Shown here one piece after another: positions 49,636-57,011 of a stretch of 64,000 bases of DNA. The notes under the pieces were generated by a model. The model worked only from the letters and a program-made list of their open reading frames with translations. It did not search any database and was not told where the DNA came from. A program made the position numbers and the translations under genes. Numbering within the stretch: the stretch's first letter is position 1; every line of letters starts with the position of its first letter. Source of the stretch: Flagellimonas algicola (GTDB taxonomy: Bacteria; Bacteroidota; Bacteroidia; Flavobacteriales; Flavobacteriaceae); contig NZ_VCNI01000001.1 of assembly GCF_005937185.1 (NCBI RefSeq), positions 1,112,657 to 1,176,656 on the forward strand, given 5' to 3'.

Positions 49636-50544
49636 ATGGCCAAACGTGTTTCCATCGAGGAGTTTTATAGCTCCAGTCAAAATCGCATTCCAGAAGATCT
49701 CAAAACAGGGATAGGTCATTTCAATGTATTTAGGCTGGACGAATTTGCAGGGCCAAAACCCAAACCCATGCCCTTTAACCGTAGGGATTACTTCAAAATA
49801 AGCTTGGTGTCCGGAAGGAGCAAGGTGCACTACGCTGATAAGGTTGTGCCGGTTGATGAACATGTGCTGGTATTCTCCAACCCGCAAATACCGTACAATT
49901 GGGAACAAATAGATGAGCAACTTACTGGGTATTTTTGCGTATTTACCGAAACCTTTTTTCATCAATTTGGTACACTCTTAAACTACCCTGTTTTTCAACC
50001 CGGAGGAATTCCGGTAGTGCAGTTGACCCATCAGGATATTGGTAGATTCACTCCCCTGTTTCAACGCATGTTCAAAGAGCTGGATTCAGATTATGCCTTC
50101 AAGTATGATATCTTAAGAAACCTTGTTTTTGAGCTCATCCATGAGGCCCTGAAACTTCAGCCCGCACATACCATTACCAATGTCCATTCCAATGCTTCGG
50201 AAAGAATTACATCCCTGTTTACCGAATTATTGGAAAGACAGTTCCCCATAGAGAGTATGGGGCAGCGCATGAGGCTCCGTTCCCCATCTGATTTTGCCAA
50301 TCAACTCAGTGTCCATACAAACCATTTAAACAGGGCATTACAGGAAGTTGAACAGAAAAGCACCTCCCACTTAATTGCAGAACGAGTTATCAAAGAAGCC
50401 AAAATACTGGTAAGACACAGCAATTGGAATATAGCTGAAATTGCATATGCGCTTGGATTTGAGGAAACTGCCCATTTTTCCAACTTCTTTAAAAAACACA
50501 CCGACCTCTCTCCCTTAAAGTTTCGAAAAATCGAAATTATTTGA
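49636..50544 (+). CDS. AraC family transcriptional regulator
   Basis: A 302-aa regulator: an N-terminal cupin-like sensor (FNRRDYFKISLVSGRSKVHY near residue 50) and a C-terminal AraC DNA-binding domain with SDFANQLSVHTNHLNRAL and the second helix-turn-helix LVRHSNWNIAEIAYALGFEE, ending in AHFSNFFKKHTDLSPLKFRK. The SDR gene 86 bp downstream is its probable target, and an imperfect inverted repeat lies between them at 50562-50583. The ligand is unknown. Confidence 0.92.
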   Translation: MAKRVSIEEFYSSSQNRIPEDLKTGIGHFNVFRLDEFAGPKPKPMPFNRRDYFKISLVSGRSKVHYADKVVPVDEHVLVFSNPQIPYNWEQIDEQLTGYFCVFTETFFHQFGTLLNYPVFQPGGIPVVQLTHQDIGRFTPLFQRMFKELDSDYAFKYDILRNLVFELIHEALKLQPAHTITNVHSNASERITSLFTELLERQFPIESMGQRMRLRSPSDFANQLSVHTNHLNRALQEVEQKSTSHLIAERVIKEAKILVRHSNWNIAEIAYALGFEETAHFSNFFKKHTDLSPLKFRKIEII

Positions 50545-50561
50545 TTTTTGCAATTATTGGA

Positions 50562-50583
50562 TTGACCGTCACAAGACAGTCAA
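50562..50583. promoter_or_regulatory. Inverted repeat TTGACnGTC / GACnGTCAA
   Basis: TTGACCGTC and GACAGTCAA are nine-base arms separated by ACAA (one mismatch each at the middle position), located between the AraC gene and the SDR gene. Position about 50 bp before the SDR start suggests an operator; AraC proteins more often use direct repeats, so assignment to that regulator is only a hypothesis. Confidence 0.55.
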
Positions 50584-50630
50584 GCCGACCCTTTAGAACT
50601 TTGCAGTATTAATAATTAAAAACAAAAAAC

Positions 50631-51386
50631 ATGAGTACAAAAATTGCATTGATTACTGGCGGAAGTCGAGGGTTAGGTAGGGACATGGCCATTGAACTTG
50701 CCAAAAAAGGCTTGGATGTGGTCATCACATACCATTCAAATGAAACAGCAGCCAATTCTACTATAAATGAGATAGAGGCCATTGGCAGAAAAGGTGTGGC
50801 CTTGCAGTTGGACACCACCAAAGTTGCATTTCAATCTTTCAAAAGCCAACTGCAACAAACACTAAAAAAGGAATTTGATTCGGATACCATCGATTTTCTA
50901 ATCAACAATGCCGGATTCGGGTATAACGCATCTGTTGCCGAAACCACTGAGGAAAACTTCGATCAGTTGTTTGATGTCCACTTTAAAGGGGTGTATTTCT
51001 TAACCCAGACGCTTTTGCCCATTCTAAAAGATGGAGGTGGAATCATCAACATATCGAGTGGGTTGGCTCGTTTTTCTTTTCCTGGATATTCGGCCTACGC
51101 GGCAATGAAAGGAGCTGTGGAAGTCTTTACCAGATATCTGGCCAAAGAGTTGGGACCTCGCCAAATTAAAGCCAATACCGTGGCTCCTGGAGCAATCAAC
51201 ACCGATTTCAACAAGGAGCGCTTCGAGGAAATGCCAGAGGTAATGGACCACATTGCCAACTTAACCGCCCTTGGCAGAGTTGGTGAAAGTCATGACATTG
51301 GTGGTTTGGTCGCTTTTTTATGTACAGATGAGGCCAAATGGATCAATGGTCAACGGATTGAGGCGTCTGGAGGTATGTTTGTTTAG
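50631..51386 (+). CDS. Short-chain dehydrogenase/reductase (SDR)
   Basis: A 251-aa NAD(P)-dependent oxidoreductase of the classical SDR type. It has the cofactor-binding ALITGGSRGLGRDMAIELA, the NNAGFGYN block near residue 90, active-site serine near INISSGLARFSFPG and the YxxxK motif in YSAYAAMKGAVEVF. The end GRVGESHDIGGLVAFLCTDE is standard. Substrate unknown. Sits after the AraC regulator, probably regulated by it. Confidence 0.92.
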   Translation: MSTKIALITGGSRGLGRDMAIELAKKGLDVVITYHSNETAANSTINEIEAIGRKGVALQLDTTKVAFQSFKSQLQQTLKKEFDSDTIDFLINNAGFGYNASVAETTEENFDQLFDVHFKGVYFLTQTLLPILKDGGGIINISSGLARFSFPGYSAYAAMKGAVEVFTRYLAKELGPRQIKANTVAPGAINTDFNKERFEEMPEVMDHIANLTALGRVGESHDIGGLVAFLCTDEAKWINGQRIEASGGMFV

Positions 51387-51469
51387 GCTCCTAAATTCTT
51401 CAAAGCAGCTATTAACAATTCAGGTTGAAAACTGTTTTGTCCCCGAACATAGAATCACATAGAAAAGCG

Positions 51470-51477
51470 TAAATTTG
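51470..51477 (+). promoter_or_regulatory. Candidate purL -7 element
   Basis: TAAATTTG fits TAnnTTTG and lies 33 bp before the purL ATG at 51511. No -33 partner with normal spacing was found. Confidence 0.5.
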
Positions 51478-51510
51478 CACTTTCTTAATCTGTTCAACAA
51501 TTAGGCTGAT

Positions 51511-54500
51511 ATGATTCATTTCTTTGGGGACAAGGCAACAAAGGTTTTTGCCGTCCAGACTGCTCAAGAAATTGCACCAAAAGACATTCAGAAACTTACG
51601 TGGTTGTTCGCCTGTCCCGAACTGGTTTCGGGAGCATCAAAAAAACCTCTGGCGTCTCTTGACGCCTTTTTTATTGGACCCCGAGCCGCCATGATCACAC
51701 CATGGAGTACCAATGCCACAGAGATTACCCAGAATATGGGAATTGAAGGAATCCTCAGGATTGAGGAGTTTCATACGGCAAGTGAAGATCATCAGGATTA
51801 TGACCCCATGCTTTTCCAAAAATACAAGGGATTAAATCAAGAGATTTTTATTATCGATATTGTTCCAGAACCCATTTTGGAGATAGATGATATCGCAGCT
51901 TACAATCAGCAGGAGGGTCTTGCATTGAACGATGATGAAGTGATCTATTTGGAAGAATTGGCGCAGAAGATTGGCAGAAAGTTGACGGATTCGGAAGTTT
52001 TTGGCTTCAGTCAGGTGAATTCTGAACATTGCCGACATAAAATTTTCAATGGGACATTTGTTATTGATGGAGAAGAAAAACCATCATCCTTATTCAAAAT
52101 GATCAAGAAGACTTCGGAGGAAAATCCGAATGAAATTGTTTCTGCCTACAAGGATAATGTGGCTTTTATCGATGGACCCAAAGCGGTGCAATTTGCTCCC
52201 AAAACAGCCGACAAGCCCGACTATTATGAGGAAACAGAGTTCAACTCAGTTCTGTCCTTAAAAGCCGAAACCCACAACTTTCCAACCACGGTAGAACCTT
52301 TTAATGGGGCGGCCACAGGTTCTGGAGGGGAAATTAGAGATCGTTTGGCAGGCGGGAAAGGCTCGCTTCCTTTAGCAGGTACAGCGGTGTACATGACCTC
52401 CTACTCCCGATTGGAAGAAAATCGTCCTTGGGAAAAGGGCATGGTGGAACGCGACTGGTTGTATCAAACCCCAATGGATATTTTGATCAAGGCTTCCAAC
52501 GGCGCCTCCGATTTTGGGAACAAATTTGGTCAACCCCTAATTGCAGGTTCCGTGCTAACCTTCGAACATCAGGAGGACGCTCGAAAATTAGGTTTTGATA
52601 AGGTCATTATGCTAGCCGGGGGAATTGGATATGGAAAAAAAGAGCAAGCCCTCAAAGATCAACCCCAAAAAGAAGACAGAATAGTCATTCTAGGTGGAGA
52701 CAATTATCGTATCGGAATGGGGGGTGCAGCAGTATCCAGTGCAGATACCGGGGAATTTAGTTCGGCCATTGAACTCAATGCAGTGCAACGCTCCAATCCC
52801 GAAATGCAAAAAAGAGCATCCAACGCCATTCGAGGGATGGTGGAGAGTCATGATAACCCTATCGTTTCCATACATGATCACGGTGCTGGCGGACATCTTA
52901 ACTGTTTGTCCGAATTGGTTGAGGAAACCGGAGGTACCATCAATACAGATAAACTTCCCTTAGGAGACCCAACCCTATCGGCCAAAGAACTTATTGGGAA
53001 TGAATCCCAGGAGAGAATGGGCTTGGTCATAGGTAAAAAAGACTTGGATTTATTGGATCGTATCGCGGCTCGTGAGCGCTCTCCCATGTACGATGTCGGT
53101 GAGGTTACAGGAGATCATCGATTTACATTTGTTTCGGATACATCCGGAGATAAACCCATGGATTTAGAGCTTTCCGACATGTTTGGAAGTTCCCCAAAAA
53201 CCATAATGGAGGACCGCACAGTGCTTCGCGAATATGCCAAACTCAATTACTCCCTTGAACATTTTCACGATTATCTGGAACAGCTACTTCAGTTGGAGGC
53301 TGTGGCTTGCAAGGATTGGCTGACCAACAAAGTAGATCGCTGCGTTGGAGGACGCGTAGCCAAACAACAATGTGCGGGGCCACTGCAGTTGCCCTTGAAC
53401 AATTGTGGTGTTATGGCGTTGGATTTCAAAAGTAAGGAGGGAATTGCCACCAGTATAGGACACTCACCAATTTCAGGTTTGGTTGACCCTGTTGCTGGAA
53501 GTAAAAATAGCATTACTGAAGCCTTGACCAATATTGTTTGGGCACCTCTTAAGGATGGGCTTAAATCGGTTTCATTATCCGCCAATTGGATGTGGCCCTG
53601 TAAAAACGAAGGTGAAGATGCCCGCCTTTATGATGCGGTCGAGGCAGTATCGGATTTTTCCATTGCCCTCGGAATCAATGTTCCTACCGGCAAGGATTCC
53701 CTATCCATGAAACAAAAGTATAAGGATGGTGATGTGCTTTCACCCGGCACGGTAATAATTTCTGCGGCTGCAAATTGTAATGACATCAACAAAATAGTTG
53801 AACCTATCTTGCAAAAAGATGGAGGAGATATCTATTACATCAACTTATCCAAAGATGGATATAAATTGGGAGGTTCCTCATTCGCCCAAATCCTGAATGA
53901 AATAGGTGACGAAGCACCTTCGGTAAACGATGCCGCATATGTAAAGTTGGTTTTCAACACCCTGCAGTCCTTGATAAAAGACGGTAAAATTCTTGCGGGT
54001 CATGATGTAGCGTCCGGTGGATTGATCACTACGCTGTTGGAAATGTGTTTTGCCGACTTAGCCCTTGGAGCACAACTGGATCTCACCGATGTTGGTGAAG
54101 AAGATACCATCAAATTGCTTTTTGCTGAAAATGCGGGAATTGTTTTCCAAGCGAAAGACAATTCAGCGGAAGAAGTGCTTAGGGATGCAGGGATTGCCGC
54201 AATCCGAATTGGTTCAGTTTCCTCAAAAGAGGAATTGACCATCAAAAACCATGGTATAGAAATAGGCCTGAACATTCCATCACTAAGGGACACTTGGTTC
54301 AAGACTTCATACCTACTTGACGCTAAACAGACCGCCCAAAATCTGGCCCAAGACCGCTATGAAAACTACAAAAACCAGCCCTTGGTTTACAAGTTTCCAG
54401 AAGGCGTCGCTTCGAGTGTCCCGATGAAATCGGGAAGTATCGAGAAGCCTAAAGCCGCTATCCTAAGGGAAAAAGGAAGCAACTCCGAACGTGAAATGGC

Positions 54501-55194
54501 CAATGCCATGTACTTGGCTGGATTTGATGTAAAGGATGTGCATATGACCGACCTGATTTCTGGGCGAGAATCCTTGGAGGATATTCAGTTTCTAGGTGCA
54601 GTGGGTGGCTTTTCAAATTCTGATGTGCTCGGTAGCGCCAAAGGTTGGGCCGGTGCCATCAAATACAACGAAAAAGCCAATAAGGTCATCAACGATTTCT
54701 TTGCCAGACCGGATACCCTATCCATTGGGATTTGCAATGGTTGTCAATTGTTCATGGAGTTGGATTTAATAAATCCAGATCACGAAACACATGGAAGATT
54801 GACGTACAACGACTCCGGCAAGCACGAAAGTAATTTTACCTCGGTCAAAATTCAAGAGAACAATTCGGTGATGTTGGGCTCCCTGGCGGAATCTACATTA
54901 GGGGTATGGATTTCCCATGGTGAAGGAAAGTTCAGCCTCCCACATTCTGAAGACCAATACGATATTGTGGCCAAATATGGTTATGAAAGCTATCCGGCCA
55001 ACCCCAATGGGAGTGATTTCAACACCGCCATGTTATGTGACAAAACCGGCAGACACTTGGTGACTATGCCACATATAGAGCGTTCTACTTTTCCATGGAA
55101 CTGGGCGCACTATCCGAAGGATAAGAATGATGAGGTCTCGCCTTGGCTACAAGCGTTTATCAATGCCAGGGAATGGGTGGAGGAAAATAGCTAG
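51511..55194 (+). CDS. purL: Phosphoribosylformylglycinamidine synthase
   Basis: The 1227-aa single-chain enzyme (large PurL) converts formylglycinamide ribotide, glutamine and ATP to the amidine in purine synthesis. AIRS-type domains show SEVFGFSQVNSEHCRHKIFN (about residue 156-175), LKAETHNFPTTVEPFNGAAT (about 250) and VSIHDHGAGGHLNCL (near 452). The glutamine amidotransferase domain near the C-terminus has GICNGCQLFMELD with its nucleophile cysteine around residue 1077. Two short segments look repeat-derived: residues 35-42 (CPELVSGA) and 968-979 (SSVPMKSGSIEK). Length is normal for the clade and the frame is intact. Confidence 0.96.
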   Translation: MIHFFGDKATKVFAVQTAQEIAPKDIQKLTWLFACPELVSGASKKPLASLDAFFIGPRAAMITPWSTNATEITQNMGIEGILRIEEFHTASEDHQDYDPMLFQKYKGLNQEIFIIDIVPEPILEIDDIAAYNQQEGLALNDDEVIYLEELAQKIGRKLTDSEVFGFSQVNSEHCRHKIFNGTFVIDGEEKPSSLFKMIKKTSEENPNEIVSAYKDNVAFIDGPKAVQFAPKTADKPDYYEETEFNSVLSLKAETHNFPTTVEPFNGAATGSGGEIRDRLAGGKGSLPLAGTAVYMTSYSRLEENRPWEKGMVERDWLYQTPMDILIKASNGASDFGNKFGQPLIAGSVLTFEHQEDARKLGFDKVIMLAGGIGYGKKEQALKDQPQKEDRIVILGGDNYRIGMGGAAVSSADTGEFSSAIELNAVQRSNPEMQKRASNAIRGMVESHDNPIVSIHDHGAGGHLNCLSELVEETGGTINTDKLPLGDPTLSAKELIGNESQERMGLVIGKKDLDLLDRIAARERSPMYDVGEVTGDHRFTFVSDTSGDKPMDLELSDMFGSSPKTIMEDRTVLREYAKLNYSLEHFHDYLEQLLQLEAVACKDWLTNKVDRCVGGRVAKQQCAGPLQLPLNNCGVMALDFKSKEGIATSIGHSPISGLVDPVAGSKNSITEALTNIVWAPLKDGLKSVSLSANWMWPCKNEGEDARLYDAVEAVSDFSIALGINVPTGKDSLSMKQKYKDGDVLSPGTVIISAAANCNDINKIVEPILQKDGGDIYYINLSKDGYKLGGSSFAQILNEIGDEAPSVNDAAYVKLVFNTLQSLIKDGKILAGHDVASGGLITTLLEMCFADLALGAQLDLTDVGEEDTIKLLFAENAGIVFQAKDNSAEEVLRDAGIAAIRIGSVSSKEELTIKNHGIEIGLNIPSLRDTWFKTSYLLDAKQTAQNLAQDRYENYKNQPLVYKFPEGVASSVPMKSGSIEKPKAAILREKGSNSEREMANAMYLAGFDVKDVHMTDLISGRESLEDIQFLGAVGGFSNSDVLGSAKGWAGAIKYNEKANKVINDFFARPDTLSIGICNGCQLFMELDLINPDHETHGRLTYNDSGKHESNFTSVKIQENNSVMLGSLAESTLGVWISHGEGKFSLPHSEDQYDIVAKYGYESYPANPNGSDFNTAMLCDKTGRHLVTMPHIERSTFPWNWAHYPKDKNDEVSPWLQAFINAREWVEENS
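51611..51635 (+). repeat. CCTGTCCCGAA...TTCGGGA repeat within purL
   Basis: TCCCGAA (51615-51621) and TTCGGGA (51627-51633) form a seven-pair hairpin, with CCTG ahead. This is a common dispersed flavobacterial element, here read in frame as residues CPELVSGA of purL. It is directly followed by the terminator-like hairpin at 51651. Confidence 0.7.
51651..51672 (+). terminator. Terminator-like hairpin inside the purL coding region
   Basis: GGCGTC-tctt-GACGCC is a perfect six-pair stem, followed immediately by TTTTTT, about 140 bases into purL. By shape it could act as an intrinsic terminator or attenuator. Codons at this place (LASLDAFFI) are part of the protein, so the T-run partly encodes the conserved FFIGP. 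Function not known; it is included for its shape. Confidence 0.5.
54411..54446 (+). repeat. TTCGAGTG...AGTATCGAGAA repeat in purL
   Basis: TTCGAGTG, then TCCCGAT-gaa-ATCGGGA as a seven-pair hairpin, then AGTATCGAGAA: 36 bp or twelve codons, in frame. The edges are identical to one unit of the intergenic element at 19129-19174 (minus strand). It encodes SSVPMKSGSIEK in the linker before the amidotransferase domain. Confidence 0.8.
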
Positions 55195-55299
55195 CACTGG
55201 ATTAAGTTAGATTTTTTGATTATTGGATTGTTAGAGGAGTTGATGTTCAAAGTAACAGCTCTGTTTCTTTATCTTGATTCTTAAACTTCAAGTTTCGTG

Positions 55300-55307
55300 T
55301 AAATTTG
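55300..55307 (+). promoter_or_regulatory. Candidate -7 element upstream of the GNAT gene
   Basis: TAAATTTG fits TAnnTTTG; the -33 partner is weak (TTG 23 bp upstream). It lies about 120 bp before the GTG at 55429. Confidence 0.35.
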
Positions 55308-55370
55308 TCACATTCGTGTCCAACAATTGAACCACTGACATTGCAAAATGTAATTCTTTAAATTGGTGGC

Positions 55371-55392
55371 ACCTGCCCACCGGAAGGCAGGT
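55371..55392. repeat. ACCTGCC...GGCAGGT hairpin before the GNAT gene
   Basis: ACCTGCC (55371-55377) and GGCAGGT (55386-55392) form a seven-pair hairpin around CACCGGAA. It is related to the CCTGCCTG element at 24020. It sits about 40 bp before the GNAT start. Confidence 0.65.
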
Positions 55393-55428
55393 TCGTGTCA
55401 AGCAGTTAAACAAGTTAAAAGCATAATT

Positions 55429-55899
55429 GTGCCAAATATCATACGTCAAGCTACTATAGAAGATGTTCCTGCAATAGTTGAAATGCTGGCCAATGATAAA
55501 TTGGGCAAGCTACGGGAAGATTTTCAGGAACCCTTTCCAAAAAAATACCTCAAGGCTTTCAAAAACATCAACAAGTATCCAAATCAGGAACTTATGGTAT
55601 TTGAACATGAATCCGGAAAGGTTATCGGTACTTTACAGCTCAGTTTTATTCAATATTTAACCTATCAAGGCGGGATTCGAGCCCAAATAGAGGCTGTACG
55701 GGTGCACCATAATTATCGCGGTAAGGGAATCGGTAAAAAATTGTTCAGGTGGGCCATTGAGCGAGCTAAGGAAAAAGGAGCACATGTGGTACAGCTCACC
55801 ACAGACAAAAAACGCCCAGATGCTTTGGAATTCTATAAAACCTTGGGATTCACTGATTCGCATGAAGGCATGAAACTACACCTTAATCCAACCCAATGA
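55429..55899 (+). CDS. GNAT family acetyltransferase
   Basis: A 156-aa N-acetyltransferase with the acetyl-CoA binding block RVHHNYRGKGIGKKLFRWAI (about residues 92-111), preceded by IRQATIEDVPAIVEMLANDK. GTG at 55429 is chosen as start; the longer frame from 55363 passes through the ACCTGCC hairpin. It overlaps the Crp-type regulator gene by 4 bp (ATGA). Substrate unknown. Confidence 0.85.
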   Translation: MPNIIRQATIEDVPAIVEMLANDKLGKLREDFQEPFPKKYLKAFKNINKYPNQELMVFEHESGKVIGTLQLSFIQYLTYQGGIRAQIEAVRVHHNYRGKGIGKKLFRWAIERAKEKGAHVVQLTTDKKRPDALEFYKTLGFTDSHEGMKLHLNPTQ

Positions 55900-56471
55900 A
55901 GGAGTTTAGGTGTGTTCTCACCAACTTGGAAAAGCATATTCAGCTGACACCTGAAGAGGTTAACCTATTTATATCCCATCTTCATCATGCGAAGCTTCAA
56001 AAACAAGAGACCCTACTGGAGCAAGCTGCTTTTTGCGATGCCATTTACTTTGTTAACGAAGGTATGTTGCGGGCCTTTTCATTAGCCGAGGATGGCAAGG
56101 AACACACGGTTATGTTTGCCACCTCGGATTGGTGGATCACGGATATGTTTGCGTTTGTCAAAGAGCAAAAGAGTGTGGTTAGCATTGAGGCACTTGTTCC
56201 TTCGTCTGTGTTGCGCCTGTCCAAATTGGATTATGAGGAACTTCTTTTTCAGATTCCAAAGTTGGAGCGCTTCTTTAGAATCCTAATGCAAAATGCGTAC
56301 ATACGGGAACAACGAAGAAGTATGGAAAACCTTGCTCTCCCGGCCAAGGAAAAGTATGAAATTTTCAAGAACAGATACCCGGAAATATCAAAACAGCTCA
56401 ACCAAAAACAGATTGCATCCTATTTGGGGATTACCCCTGAGTTTCTGAGCATGATTCGCAACAACTCTTAG
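55896..56471 (+). CDS. Crp/Fnr family transcriptional regulator
   Basis: A 191-aa regulator of the same design as the one at 14740: a cyclic-nucleotide-binding-like barrel with EQAAFCDAIYFVNEGMLRAF and TSDWWITDMFAFVKEQKS, then a C-terminal helix-turn-helix (LNQKQIASYLGITPEFLSMI). No ligand or target is evident. It is translationally coupled to the GNAT gene upstream, so the two are probably one unit. Confidence 0.9.
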   Translation: MKEFRCVLTNLEKHIQLTPEEVNLFISHLHHAKLQKQETLLEQAAFCDAIYFVNEGMLRAFSLAEDGKEHTVMFATSDWWITDMFAFVKEQKSVVSIEALVPSSVLRLSKLDYEELLFQIPKLERFFRILMQNAYIREQRRSMENLALPAKEKYEIFKNRYPEISKQLNQKQIASYLGITPEFLSMIRNNS

Positions 56472-56549
56472 TAATCCTATTTCTTAAACTACTTTATTTG
56501 CCATCAAAACATTTCCAGCTTACTTTATCAATATCAAAAATGCCTTATT

Positions 56550-56903
56550 ATGATGATATTGATAGCAGGCCCCTATAGAAGTGGCACCAACAACGACCCT
56601 GAGCTTATGAAAAAGAACTTGGAGCGCTTAGAGGCTATGGCCTTGCCGCTGTTCCGAATGGGGCATATGCCCATCATTGGGGAATGGTTGGCCTTGCCCC
56701 TTCTTAAATTGGCCGGAGCAAAAGAACCAGGAGATAAAGTCTGGCAGGAAATCCAGTATCCAGCAGCGCATCGTATGCTGCTTAAATGTGATGCCATCCT
56801 CCGAATCCCAGGGGAATCCAAGGGTGCAGACCAGGACGTGGAGGTGGCCAAAAAAAATGGGCTTAAGGTGTATTATTCCATCGATGAAATTCCATCGGCC
56901 TAG
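56550..56903 (+). CDS. DUF4406 (nucleoside deoxyribosyltransferase-like) protein
   Basis: A 117-aa protein resembling the DUF4406 family: LIAGPYRSGTNNDPELMKKN at the N-terminus, IIGEWLALPLLKLAGAKEPG in the middle and RIPGESKGADQDVEVAKKNG later. The fold is related to nucleoside 2-deoxyribosyltransferases, with GPYR near the active site. The substrate is unknown. Either of two adjacent ATG codons (56550, 56553) may be the start. Confidence 0.82.
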   Translation: MMILIAGPYRSGTNNDPELMKKNLERLEAMALPLFRMGHMPIIGEWLALPLLKLAGAKEPGDKVWQEIQYPAAHRMLLKCDAILRIPGESKGADQDVEVAKKNGLKVYYSIDEIPSA

Positions 56904-57011
56904 CCGAAACCTCATTGTCAAATTTTAAATTTTTCCTGCGCTATAGTAAGAATACCATTTCTTAATCTGGGTCCTATTTCCTATTTTGCAATTACTTTAC
57001 AGAAACTTACT

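Noticed and set aside
55363..55428. Upstream extension of the GNAT protein
   Set aside because: It is made of the ACCTGCC hairpin repeat; the acetyltransferase domain starts right after the GTG at 55429.
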